Origin: Aphidius gifuensis
Lineage: Eukaryota; Arthropoda; Insecta; Hymenoptera; Braconidae
NCBI RefSeq assembly: GCF_014905175.1
Contig: NC_057789.1
Location: 14,622,876-14,686,875, forward strand
Reading direction: 5' to 3'
Length of the DNA stretch: 64,000 nucleotides
Each line of letters starts with the position of its first letter. Position 1 is the first letter of the stretch. Positions 22,336 to 33,575 of the stretch are shown one piece after another. Position numbers and translations under genes: made by a program. The notes under the pieces are model-generated. The model was not told the origin of the DNA. It searched no databases and saw only the letters and a program-made list of their open reading frames with translations.

Positions 22336-23394
22336 AGTCTGGAAAAAAAGGACAGCCCGAAGCTTGATGAATTGAAAACTTTCTATAAAAATAACCAGTT
22401 TCAAAAAATACAAGTTTTTTTTTTTGCTGGTCGATCTTGTTGTTATTCATTGTTATTCTTGGACCACATTATTGTATCAAATGATGTTGATGGCAATGTT
22501 GTTATTGAAAATGGATATTTAGCTCTAGCTTTATATAAAAAATAATAACAAATACTCTTATATATCATCTTTATCTCAGACTGTTAAACTTGAGACTGAT
22601 TGGTATAAAATATTGAAGATAAAATTGTTGTGATAAGTATACGGCCAGGTATAATTATGTGTAATACATTTGATATTTTTAGGTAAAAATTGTTGTTTTT
22701 TTACATGTATTTATTGCTGTTACATACATTGATAGATAAAATATAAAAGGTAATATTTTCGTAATGAACCAAAAAGGTATTATTATGTATGTAAACAATA
22801 ATATCAGTAAAAATATTTTCTTTAATTAGAATTTATATGGTATGTGACAAGCAGTTGAACTGCAAGCTATCTTTGTATTATTTCGTCAAATAATTATTAT
22901 AATAAATATCAAAAGAAATACACCAAAAAGATAGATTAAAAAAAAAGTAATGAAGATGTATTTATTCCTGTTACATACATTAATTATTAAATTATATGAC
23001 TCAATAAATAATCGTCATTACTATTTATTATTAGTAATAATTTAGTAGTTTAAATTTTTTTATACTTATAAAGATGAAAAAAATAAATTGATTTATACTT
23101 TAAAACAAGAAAAAATTGCTAACATAACCTCATAAATTAGGTGGGATTGTTTTCGACAAGTTCTACAATGTTTAGGGTGTTATCTTAATAAAATTTCACA
23201 TCAACAATAAATTAAAGAACTTATTAAATAATTTAGATAATAATATTCACTTACCATTTATGAGTCAAAGAAATATTCAGTCAGACAAATATTGCTTAAT
23301 TTTTGAATTCAAACTCAGCGGTACTACCACTACAAAAATATAAAATCCACCATAACAAAAAATTGGCTAGATTTTTGGCCTCGGCCAGCTATCG
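22336..23394. other. AT-rich stretch without a recognised gene
   Basis: One frame at 22324-22545 has no recognisable motif. The motif TGTATTTATTSCTGTTACATACATT occurs twice (near 22706 and 22957), so a short diverged repeat is present. Nothing else supported. Confidence 0.4.
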
Positions 23395-24259
23395 AACGCT
23401 CCCCAAGTGACACTCCCGTGCGTTGGCTAAGCATAGAAGTTCAGCTTCCAGCAGTCCAATTCACAGGGCAAAATAAATTTTACACTTTAGGGCCTTTTTT
23501 TCCGATAGCGGCGCTTGAAAAACTTCTTGTCAAACCTCTATGCTAACTGTAATTCATGACTAGAGAGCTCATTTTTTCTGTGTTACGTTGGAGTTCACAT
23601 CGATCATATATGTACACCATGTACGACCATTTATAAACAACAAAGGTGTGCTTAATCTGTCATTGTACTTGGTTTATCATGTGTTTGCTATTGTTGGAGC
23701 CCACTTGAATAATGTAGAAGAACAAGAAGAAGAAGATAAACATAGAATATTACGTATTTATAATATGAGAAGAAATAATATGATTAGTAAAGTATCCAAT
23801 CCATTTGATACGTACGTTAGATAAGAGAACTTTATTTAAATTATTTTAGAGAACTTACAATTTTCAAAATATTGCAATTAAGCAAATTATAATTTGTCTT
23901 TGTACAAAAGAAAAAAAATTAATAAATATATTAATAATGATAGGTTACCAAAACAAGTTTTTTTTCGAAGTTTATATTAATATTGCTCTCTCTTATACTA
24001 TTTCATCATTTTTTCCAAAATTTATTTTCGAGCTTGAATCGTTTTGGCTCTAATCACTCCAATTATTCACAATAGACATACATATGTCATAACTCATAAT
24101 CATATATTATACATATGATCGATGTGAAGTCCAACGTAACACAAAAAAAATCAGCTCTCTAGTAATGAATTACATTCAGCATAGAGGTTTGACAAGAAGT
24201 TCTTCAAGCGCCGCCATCGGAAAAAACAAGCCCTAAAGTGTAAAATTTATTTTGCCCTG

Positions 24260-24419
24260 CACCCGTATTCACAGGGCATTACAATTTAGGGCTTTTTGTA
24301 TCCACCAGTGGCGCTTGTAGAGCTTTTATATGTAAATCTATAAAAAAAAATCTTTATAAGCGCCATCAGTGGCAAAAAAAAGCCCTAAATTGTATGAAAT
24401 TTGCCCTGTGAATACGGGT
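24260..24419. mobile_element. Hairpin MITE, CACCCG-ended form, nested
   Basis: CACCCGTATTCACAGGGC to GTGAATACGGGTA, about 160 bp, one long hairpin. It interrupts the outer terminus as GCCCTG | element | CTGTGAATTGG, so the duplicated target is CTG. Confidence 0.85.
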
Positions 24420-24544
24420 ACTGTGAATTGGGGTGCATTCTTTTAATAAAAATTTTTTTTTCGCTCTGTACTCGGAGGGCGAATATTCGAAATTTCTGAA
24501 TAATCCGTATCAAATCGAATTCGGCATGGGCGTATAATAAAATT

Positions 24545-25046
24545 ATTGAATTTTATTATGGCGATTATTCAATGTCGAGGAAAATTCAATTTGTTCAACT
24601 TTGAATGAAAAGAGTCGGAGAAATCTGAAATTGAGTAACTTGTTAGTGGCAATATTGTTGAGCAGTATATCAAGAAGTTTTTTACAAATTTTCAGATATT
24701 TTTAATAATTATTTACTGAGTTATTAATTTAACAACAAATTGCGAGCTGCCGTTAGGGCTATGTATGCGTGATCGTCAGCCCCCTCTCTCGCGAACGCGT
24801 ATGTTCGCGCGTTTGTATATCGATATAAATAAAAACAGTATACGCGCAATTTGTTGTTAAATTAATATTTCAGTAAATAATTAATAAAAATATCTGAAAA
24901 TTTGTAAAAAACTTCTTGATATACTGCTCAACAATATTGCCACTGACAAGTTACTCAATTTTTAAATTTCTCCGACTCTTTTTTCATTCAAAGTTAGACA
25001 AATTGAATTCTTCCTCGACATTAAATAATCATATAATAAAAATTAA
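24545..25046. repeat. 500-bp inverted repeat inside the nested element
   Basis: Arms of about 190 bp match in reverse complement: GAGCAGTATATCAAGAAG at left, CTTCTTGATATACTGCTC at right; TTAACAACAAATTGCG answered by CGCAATTTGTTGTTAA. The ~60-bp loop is GC-richer (CTCTCGCGAACGCGTATGTTCGCG) and holds its own small hairpin. Confidence 0.8.
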
Positions 25047-25398
25047 ACAATATGAATAAATGAGTTTTTTTATTATACTGTTGCAATCGGTAGCTTATAA
25101 TGAAGCTACAGTCAAAATTTCGAGTCGATTTATTACTTTTTAAAGAAGTTGTCTCGAGTTATATGATTAAAAAAAAGTATTTTTTTCAAAAAAAAAAATT
25201 TCGTTTTTATTTTTTATCTCGTAAACTAATTATCATATAAAAAAGTTCATTTGGAGAAAAACATGTATTTTTTAATTTTATAGACGACTGTATTTTTTTT
25301 TTTTTAATTTTTCAATTTTAATTTTTCTTAATTTCCACCCACAGCAACATAGCATTTTCTTGACTTTCGAGCGCTCGACGTGTTATTGCATCCAGACC

Positions 25399-25480
25399 CT
25401 CAATTATTCGATTTTCGAATAGTCGAATAGTTTCGAATTATTCGAACTATTCGAGCTATTCGATAATTCGAATAGCTTGA
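25399..25480. repeat. ATTCGAA-type short palindromic array
   Basis: About eight overlapping units of ATTCGAAT/ATTCGAGC/ATTCGAACT. Each unit is self-complementary around TCGA. Confidence 0.7.
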
Positions 25481-25953
25481 ATAATTTAATTTTTCTTACA
25501 CAGTAATTTTGGTTTTTATTTTTTATAGATTTGTATTTTTTATATATAAAATATTTACATATTCTCGAGAATATATAAAAATATTTAAAAAATCACAAAA
25601 TAATAAAAAATTAAATATTAGCAGTATTAATTATAGATTAAAGAAAGGTATTGAAATATAGATCTTTAATGGGAAAATAATGTAATGTAAATATGCTTAT
25701 ATATGAGTTAATTTTTTTTCTTTCAACATTATATATTTTTTTATTTTAAAATTATTTATTGAATTATTGTTATTTATTTGAAAAATATAATAATAATGAA
25801 TATAACTTGAATATATATCTCAACTGGATATTTTAATGAAGATAAATTATTCACAAATGAAAAATATATATATTATTAATAATAATAATAAAAACAAATA
25901 ATAATTTATTATTAACTAAATTTTTTATTAAAGGAATGCACCCTTGGACTGCA

Positions 25954-26097
25954 GGATAGCTATTCTTGACTTAATTATCCCACCTACAGGGGATAACATG
26001 GAAACGATATAGCGATATAGTCGTTCGATGGAAACCATTGAAAAAGATACAAATAAAGCTAAAAATTAAACAGAAATTAATACAAGAATAGCTATCC
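25954..26097. mobile_element. GGATAGC-ended foldback MITE, copy 1
   Basis: Ends GGATAGCTATTCTTGAC and TACAAGAATAGCTATCC. Inside are GGGGATAACATGGAAACG and TCGATGGAAACCATTGAAAAAGA, shared with the copies at 31636-32307 and 62974-63165. Its flanks (TTCCAG left of 23452, AGTTTTATTATATTTCAGTG right at 26098-26117) are the two halves of the right end of a CACTGAAAT-type element like 63490-63786. This copy and the outer hairpin MITE therefore sit side by side within that older element. Confidence 0.7.
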
Positions 26098-26142
26098 AGT
26101 TTTATTATATTTCAGTGTCTCCAACGATAACCATTTTGACTA

Positions 26143-26361
26143 TATCACCGAAGATCTATGACGATCTCAGACGATCTTTGGAGATCTTCATAGGTCTAAA
26201 CTGTTTTTTGAATAATTTTTTTTTTTAAGACTTTTTTTATTTATTGTCTATTGTAATGACTCGGTGAATGTTTTTACGCGATAAAAAAATTGTGCAATAA
26301 ATGTTGAGAACTGTGAAGATCTCCGAAGATCATCTGAGATCGTTATAGATATTCCGCGATA
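26143..26361. repeat. 219-bp inverted repeat rich in GATC
   Basis: Left arm TCTCAGACGATCTTTGGAGATC, right arm near-complement ending TATTCCGCGATA. Arms of about 48 bp around an AT-rich loop. MITE-like. Confidence 0.65.
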
Positions 26362-27429
26362 CACAGTAAAAAAAAGTTGGTAATTCGTTTGTAATTTGTA
26401 GACTTCAGTCGTTTGTCAGATTTTTGTTTGTTAATTTAACAAAAAAAAATCAATATTACAGTTGCTGAAGCAACTGTGCCTTCCCTGCGGGGGGAATTTT
26501 AATTTCTTCTTTAATATATATTAAAATTCGTGACTACAAATTTATTTCATTCTCTATTGTTACAATGATTATTGTTACAGCTAAAATTTATTTAATTTTC
26601 AATCATTTTGCTTGTTCCTTCTAATGGGTCATCTCCATGTCCAGAATCGCTTTCTCCTAACCTTTTAAACTCTCTTTTTTTATTCATTTTGTTGTACTAT
26701 GATTTTAGCCTGTCAATGTTAAATATTTATTACAAAATTGTCGAGTTCGATTGTATATATTCTATTTAATTTTTTCTCTCGGTTGAATCAGGGTTTAACG
26801 TTTCAGTTGTTGCTGAAGTCATCATTATATTTTTAATTTTTTTATATTCATTTATTTTCAATTCCTTTAATACTAGCACATCACCCTTTTTTCCCTAGAA
26901 ATTTTCTGCCTTTTCATTCCATATAGTTAGTTCAATCTAAAATATATTTTCTTTGGTAAATCTATTATCTTTATTTAGTTTAATCAAACTTTTTTTCATT
27001 TAAATTTTATTTTACTTCATAATCACTGTCGTCTGCTAATGTTATTGTTCTTTATTTTAATAACCGTCCTGACATTGCATATATAAATTCCACTTTATTT
27101 ATTGCTATTATGATTGCGATGATATCTAAATAATGTCATTATTACTATTGAATAGTTTTTTTTTGCTCAAATTATTTTGCCTGCAAATGAATTAATTGGT
27201 AGATGTACAATTTCTTGTACTTTTTAAACTCGAAATTAATGTTTGGTATATTTTCATTTTCCTCATCGTCATCGAATTTTATATTAGCTTCTACTGGTAT
27301 CATTATTTCTTTATTATTTATTGATGGGTATTGTTCATTAATTTTTCTCAATAATCCTCCAGTGATCGTATATATTTTGTTTAAATTGAATATTTAATAA
27401 TTTATCATGTTATTAAATTTTTTTAAAAT
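26362..27429. other. AT-rich stretch without a recognised gene
   Basis: T-rich on the plus strand. A 64-residue frame near 27203 looks like translated low-complexity sequence. Confidence 0.4.
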
Positions 27430-28310
27430 CTTTTTGTTGAAAAATCTTGTTGAAAAATATGATTTTTCCATGATATTTTGCTATACTTTTCTTTTTTTTT
27501 AACTGATATTTTCCTAATATTTTCCTATAATTATCGTATTTTTCTTTATATTCAGTGATTTTTCTATATTTTTGTTTATTCGTTTATATATTCTTCATTT
27601 CCCTATATTTTTCTTCATTTTCCATATTCATCGTGTTTAGATTGATTAAGGGACTTAAAAAATTTTCAGGGGGGGGGGGCATAATTGATATGTTCCCTTA
27701 TTTATCGTTTTTTTCTTTATATTCAGTCACTTTTCTATATTTTTCTTTATATTCACTGATATTTTCTCATATTTATCGTTTTTTCTTTATATTCACTGAT
27801 TTTTCTTCGATATTTTCCCATGTGTATCGTATTTTTCTTCATATTCAGTGATTTTTCTTTCATATTTACTGATATTTTTCCATATTTATCGGTTTTTTCT
27901 TCATATTCAGCAATTTTTTCTTTATAATCAGTAATTTTTCCTCTATATTTGCTGATATTTTCCCATATTTATTCCCTTTTTTTTCTATATATTCACTGAT
28001 TTATCTTTGATATTTTTTATTTTCTTCTACATTGTTCTTTACATTTACTGATATTTTCCCATATGTATCATATTTTTCTTCATATTCAGTGATTTTTCCT
28101 TCATATTTACTGATATTCATACTTCCCTGATATTTTCCCATAATTATAAGAGTTTTCTTTATATTTAGCGCTTTTTTCTTTATATTTACTGATATTTTTC
28201 CATATTTAATGATGTTCCCCATATTTATCGTATTCAGATTAAGGGACTTAGAAAATTTTCGGGGGTCCAGATGAAAAGGGAAAACAATGGGAAATTAAAA
28301 TTCCCTAAAA
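27430..28310 (-). repeat. Tandem repeat element (GATATTTTCCCATATTTATCG units), copy 1
   Basis: More than ten imperfect units, each with words such as TTTTCTTTATATTCACTGA and GATATTTTCCCATATTTATC. Two boundary-like blocks with GGGACTTA(G/A)AAAATTTTC and a G run (27668-27678) lie inside and at the end. The same element occurs in the opposite orientation at 53560-54095, ending with the same AATTAAAATTCCC. Frames across it are translated repeats. Confidence 0.7.
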
Positions 28311-28812
28311 AATTTGTAAAATCTTTTGACAAATTTTATTTGTTAATCTTACAAACAAAAAATTTGTAAAATATTTTTACAAACTCCGTTTGTTAATTTT
28401 ACAAATTTTTTTTTGTAAAATTAACTCGCAACATATAAATGAAGATTTAATGTAAAAATAAGAAGAATATCTGAAAAAATCTTGCATACGGTCGGATTGA
28501 GTCGGACGATGTGTGTTTTTATAAGCAGCTGATAATAGACAACACGTGAAGTATTTTTTTTCTTCAAAAACAAATAAATAATTATTAAATTATAATTATA
28601 ATAAATCAATAATTCGTGTTTTCAATGACTTTATCAAGTAAGTTAATTTAAAGTGATTTATAAATCCCTTCAAGATTATTTATAAATGTTATTTTATATT
28701 TTTAATTAATTCTTAATTAATAACATAATGACAATATGCTTTTTGACAATATTTTCGAAGCTACTTACTTGATAATTAATTAATTATTAAATATCAGGTA
28801 ATATTGTAAGAA
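28311..28812. other. AT-rich stretch with short repeats of AAATTTGTAAAA
   Basis: Several direct and inverted AAATTTGTAAAAT words at 28310-28425. No gene supported. Confidence 0.4.
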
Positions 28813-31377
28813 TATGAATGGATTAGAAGAATTTCCTGATCAATGTCAATTCTTGAATGAGCAAATGTGTTTTATTATTGTTCAGTATAAAAATGAAAAA
28901 AAATGAGAACAGCTTTCAGAGCATATTACATATGCTGATATCATCCACAAAGGTTTATTACTTATTTATTTTGTTTAATTCACTTGAGAATTTGTTTGAT
29001 TCATAAATACTTTTTTCAATATTAATATGAAATTTTTGCATTACCTGAGGAGCAAGATATTGAGATTACTGATCTAAATGATGTTTTAATTGATTAAGAT
29101 ATATTATGTAATTTTATACGTTGAAGCTTGACATCTAAACTTAGACAGAAAATAGTAAATTTGTTAGATATATGTAAGATTTTTTTGCTTTTTTATTTTA
29201 TTGAAATTATTAACTAAAAAATTGATTATTTGTTGACATTATCATATTATGTGATGTTTTTTCAGCTAAAAATATAGTTGCTAATGTAGTAATGTTACAC
29301 AAACTCATGGATTAAAGCATGCTGATGGTAGTACAAGTGCTAATGTTATACCAGTACCATCAGATAAACCAATTGATCTCAATGACGACAAAGAGCCTTT
29401 ACCAAAAAAACCAAAATTAAAAAAAAAATTATTGGGGACGTGGTTTTAGCTCAAGTTAGTTGTTAAAAAAGAATTTGAACTGTATTTTTTTTTTTCACTT
29501 TACTGAATATCTAATTTTTTTATTTTATCAAGCAATTGAAAGAACTTCTCATTAATCACTAATATGGAGATGAAATATTTGAATCATACAATGATTTAGG
29601 ATATTTAACAAAAAAATGTAGAAAAGTTATTGTCAGTATTGTGGCAAGTGAACTTTTAAAACATAAAAAAATAACCCAGAGATGTGGTTTTATTTCAAGA
29701 TAAATTTCATCAACAATGTTTGACTAAAAAATTTGCTGATAATAATTATTAAGTACAAAACGTATACAAAAGTTACAAAGATGGTAGTATATTTAAAAAT
29801 AATACATTTTTTCAAATAAATAAAATTTCAATTCATCTACAAATTTATTATGGCGAGTTTGAGGTTTACAACCCTTTGAGTTCGAAAGCAGGTATACACA
29901 AAATTGGTGCTTTTTATTCTTCCATTTTAAATTTACCTTCACACATGCTTTCGAAATTAGACAATATTCATTTACTTGCCCTCTGTTATGATTTTGATAT
30001 TAAAAGTTTTGGTATAAATCCAGTTTTAAAAGTAATAGTTAATGATTTAAAAATTTTAGAAAAAGATGGTATATTTATAAAAAAACTTAATTCTTTTGTC
30101 AAAGGTAGTTTGATATCTATAAGTTTTGATAATTTAGGAGGAGCGAAAATACTAGGTATGAATGAATCTTTCGTAGCCACGTATTCTTGTAGAATTTGTA
30201 AAATAACTATAGAAGAAGCTAGAAAAAGTGTGACATTATATGAAACTCTGTTGCGAACTCAATCAGAATTTATCTCATTATATAATCAGTTAGAATATTG
30301 TAATAATGATACATTTAATTTTTATGGTATAAAAAACAAAAATCTTTGGGTAGAGTTGAAATTTTATGATTTTGTTGATAGTTCAATTGTTGATATATTC
30401 CATGACTTTTTAGAGGGTATTTGTCACCGGGATATAAAATATGTACTTAAGTATTTGATCGAGATAGGTATTGTCGATCTGTCAAATTTAAATAATAAAA
30501 TATCAACTTTTGATTATGGCTTACATAATAGATCTAACCATCCATGTCCAATAGATTTAAATAAAAACGCAAAATTAGTAGGTCAGCGTGGTGCTCAAAT
30601 GTTTTGTTTGATAACTTATTTACCACTTTTTTTAACTGATGAAATAACGAAATTGAATCATGGAGAGTTATTTTATTGTTAATAGAAATTATGGAAATTG
30701 TTTTTGCTCCAACAATAAGCTATGATATGTTAGATAGACTAACAGTTTTAATTAAAGACCATCATAGTCTTATTATTAATGAATTTAATTCATCATTGAT
30801 AATAAAAGATCATTTGATAACACATCTTCCAATGATTATAAATAAAATGGGACCACCAAGAATTCATTGGACCATGAAATACGAAAGTAAAAATGGATTT
30901 TTAAAAAGTTTCGTATACAAGTTGAAAAATTTCAAAGACATAGCACATACACTGGCTAATCGTCATCGAAAATGTATACTACAATCATGGAATAATGAAA
31001 AACTATATTCTGAAGACGAACCACAAATTAACAACACAAAAATAATAAGTTTAAAGTCAAGTGAATTTTGTGATATTATTAACAAAACGTTAAATATAAA
31101 TTCAAATAATTATATTTCTATAAGTAATAGTGTTGATATTCGAGGTGAACATTTGATAATACAAAATATTATTTGTACATCAAATACTAATAGTTTTCCA
31201 ACTTTCGGAAAAATTCTTATGATTTTTTCACATAATTTAAAGTTTTATATCATTTGTCAAAGTTGGAAGACAGAAGGTATTTCACCATCATGCTTAGGAT
31301 ATATTGTAGAAAATACTTTTGAATTATGTATACATGAAGTTATCAATCTATACCTCATACAAAAAGTTAGAATATAA
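28813..31377 (+). pseudogene. Broken transposon-encoded protein of an uncharacterised metazoan family
   Basis: The best part is a frame open from about 29753 to 30682, then a shifted frame from about 30680 to 31377. Order of motifs: YYGEFEVYNPL, SSKAGIHKIGAFY, ISFDNLGGAKILG and CRICK (putative zinc pair), IFHDFLEGICH, GQRGAQMFCL, then after the frame change FAPTISYDMLD, HLPMIINKMGPPRIHWTMKY and TLANRHRK. I recognise this order from a large transposon-associated family in cnidarians and arthropods, often with an intact DNLG and C-x2-C-K block; I cannot give it a superfamily with confidence. The amino end (MNGLEEFPDQ at 28814 and following pieces) is interrupted by many stops. The frame change near 30680 (stop TAA at 30680-30682) breaks an otherwise long coding region, so this copy is dead. 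Confidence 0.6.
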
Positions 31378-31378
31378 A

Positions 31379-31635
31379 CGAGTCTACAGATAAAAAATTA
31401 GTTATTGTAACAGATTATTTTTTGTAAATTTTGTAATTGATAAAATAATATTGTATAAATATTCATATATGTACAGAGTGAGTCATTTCATTGTTTAGTT
31501 ATATGAAAAATAATAAAAATAATTTATGTGGTAACTGCCGTTACCCTCGTCATCAATCTTCACGAATCAACCAGGGTAGCTATTCTTGACTTTATTTTTA
31601 CTTTCATTTAAGAAGTGGCTAGAAGTTAAGGGCCT
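31379..31635. other. Linker with a partial GATAGC-type end
   Basis: Contains CCAGGGTAGCTATTCTTGAC at about 31572, an isolated terminus resembling the GGATAGC MITE. Otherwise AT-rich. Confidence 0.4.
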
Positions 31636-32307
31636 GGATAGCTATTCTCGACATAATTATCCCCTCAGTTATCCCCGGCGACAGGGATAACTATTTTGTG
31701 GAAATTCACCTTAAGGTTTTACCCGCGCATATCTAGAGACCTCTTGCGTATGAAATTTAGAAACATAATATTTCTATGAGTGCGAACGAGATAAAAAAAA
31801 AAGGAGAAAATCTTGTTTCTCACTTCCACTTAAGTATTTAGACAAAGACAAAAATTTATTTTTATTTATTGTAAAATAAAAAGGTCTCAAAGCCCTATTA
31901 ATTTTTATATCAAAAGTTTCCTTATTGTTTCCTCTATCTATACTTAGTTTTTGATAAAGCTAGCCGTATTTTTCGTGAAATGGCTAACCAGGTTTCTAAA
32001 AACTCAACCGGGCTCTCCATAAGAACCTATGTATAACCTCCAAAAAAGTAGCCTACTTTATTAATTAATTACTAAGTAATTAGCTACAAGAAAATTATCA
32101 TAAAATTTGAGCGTGTGTATTACTATTTCATTAAGCTACTTGAAAAATTTCAAGACTCTATCCGTATTTTTGATTTGTGCTGGATATCCCTTAATTTATG
32201 GCTTTATTTGTATCTTTTCAATGGTTTCCATCAAACGACTATCTCGCTTTCGAGCGTTTTCATGTTATCCCCGGTACAGGGGATAATTATGTCGAGAATA
32301 GCTATCC
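31636..32307. mobile_element. GGATAGC-ended foldback MITE, copy 2, interrupted
   Basis: Ends GGATAGCTATTCTCGACATA and TATGTCGAGAATAGCTATCC. Comparison with the uninterrupted copy at 62974-63165 shows that CACCTTAATTTATGG is split here by a 476-bp insert (31715-32190). Confidence 0.75.
31715..32190. mobile_element. TTAA-site insertion (piggyBac-like), copy 1
   Basis: Flanked by TTAA at 31711-31714 and 32191-32194. The empty site CACCTTAATTTATGG is present at about 63043-63057. The interior shares TCTAGAGACCTCTTGCG and TTTCTATGAGTGCGA (in reverse orientation) with the TTAA-flanked element at 38333-38825. No transposase ORF. TTAA duplication is the hallmark of piggyBac-type transposition; the ends here are not a clean inverted repeat. 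Confidence 0.65.
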
Positions 32308-32461
32308 TGGCCTTAAATTCTATCTACACAAAATTTATCCACATCAAATCTCAATAACATGCTATACAACAGTACCACAAATCCCTAGAAATTGAAGTTT
32401 TTTAGGTGCTTATTTGGGTGAATAGTCTTGTCGTTATTTGATACTGCAGTCCAATACATAG

Positions 32462-32621
32462 CACCCGTATTCAGAGGATGTTCTCATTAGGGCGTTTTTT
32501 TTCCGATGGTGGCGTTTGTGAAGCTTTTCTATATGAAATCTATATTAAAAAAATTTTGTCAAGCGCCATCAGCGGAAAAAAAAGCCCTAATGAGAACAAT
32601 TTTGCCCCGTGAATACGGGTG
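32462..32621. mobile_element. Hairpin MITE, variant with TTCAGAGGATGTTCTC end
   Basis: CACCCGTATTCAGAGGATG to CCCCGTGAATACGGGTG, 160 bp. The core TTTCTATRTGAAATCTATAT and AAGCGCCATCAGCGG are shared with the rest of the family. Near-complete hairpin. Confidence 0.85.
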
Positions 32622-32623
32622 CG

Positions 32624-32771
32624 AGACATTACAATTGAGGGCTTTTTTTCTCCACTGGCAGCGCTTGTGAAGCTTTTGTATGTGAAATCTATATAGAAAA
32701 CATTTAACAAGCGCCATCAGTGGCAAAAAAAAGCCCTAAATTGTATATAATTTGCCCTGTGAATACGGGTG
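32624..32771. mobile_element. Hairpin MITE, left end damaged
   Basis: Starts inside the normal left end (AGACATTACAATTGAGGGC) and ends with a complete TTTGCCCTGTGAATACGGGTG. Confidence 0.75.
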
Positions 32772-32774
32772 CTG

Positions 32775-32937
32775 CAGTCCAATTCACAGGGCATTACAAT
32801 TTAGGGCTTTTTTTCACCACTCACGGTGCTTGTGAAGCTTTTGTATGTAAAATCTATATAAAAAAAATTTTTACAAGCGCCATCAGCGGTAAAAAAAAGC
32901 CCTAAATTGTAAAAAATTTGCCCTGTGAATTGGACTG
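32775..32937. mobile_element. Hairpin MITE, CAGTCC-ended form
   Basis: CAGTCCAATTCACAGGGC to GCCCTGTGAATTGGACTG, 163 bp, flanked by CTG at 32772-32774 and 32938-32940. Its right flank is also the start of the 8-bp duplication of the large hAT-type insertion. Confidence 0.9.
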
Positions 32938-33575
32938 CTGGAATGTAGAGCTGTGAGGCGGTTAATAACCGCGGTTATTAACCGGTTAATAACAGGCGGA
33001 TAGAAATTTTTTGGTTTTTAACCAAAAAAGGGAAGAGCGTGCGCACAAAAAGCTGCGCATACTTCATACTGCGTATGTATTGTAGGGATCTGACCTATGG
33101 GCGGGGTTTAGTAGCACCTACACACGCTCACCGTGTCCGTGTGCCAATATGGCGCATTCCAAATGGTTTTTGGTGCTCTATTTGAATAATAAATACAGTA
33201 TTATTTGAGTGTTATATTATTATCATATTATTATGGATCATTTTTGATAAATTTTTTCTACAATAACAGACAGTCTACTGTTTCCAAGTTTTTGTTTTTG
33301 ATTAGGCATTTATTGGGCTTTAAAAATATATGAAATATTCAATTAAAATTTTTTCCAGTAAGATTGATAGAATTCTCTACTGAATATATATATTTAGTTC
33401 TTTTCATACGCTCTGAACAAATACCAGCCTCGACATTCATTTTTTAATTATCAATTTATTTATTGTTATCTATAATCATTATTATAATATTAAATCTGTA
33501 TACGTATTTTGACACTTGGCTATGACTCACACCACTCCCTAGCGGAACACTCAACAACAGTTTGATAGCGACTTG

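Larger units (their letters stand above)
24431..25943. mobile_element. GGGTGCATTC-ended element, long form, nested
   Basis: Starts GGGTGCATTCTTTTAATAAA and ends TTTATTAAAGGAATGCACCC, complementary ends shared with the elements at 44054-44428 and 59524-60062. It interrupts GAATTGGACTG of the outer MITE as GAATTG | element | TTGGACTG (3-bp TTG shared). 1.5 kb, no ORF of substance. It contains a 500-bp foldback and an ATTCGAA array. Confidence 0.75.
23452..25951. mobile_element. Outer hairpin-MITE copy (long form) holding two nested elements
   Basis: Starts CAGTCCAATTCACAGGGC at 23452. Its right arm (24060-24259, TGTCATAACTCATAATC to TTTGCCCTG) is the near-complement of the left arm, and the terminal TGTGAATTGGACTG is split into three pieces by two later insertions (24260-24419 and 24431-25943), ending at 25951. 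CAG flanks it at 23449-23451 and 25952-25954: a 3-bp target duplication. Without the two inserts it is ~830 bp, longer than the usual ~160 bp form. The interior 78-residue frame (23588-23824) shows no known motif. Confidence 0.75.

Noticed and set aside
22183..22413. Cysteine-rich reverse ORF (NCTHKNCTHLNC)
   Set aside because: Produced by the TGTACA tandem repeat, not a small secreted protein; no signal peptide or splice context.
27555..27851. Phe/Tyr/Ser-rich 98-residue ORF resembling a membrane protein
   Set aside because: Low-complexity translation of the tandem repeat element; the reverse strand gives equally long frames.
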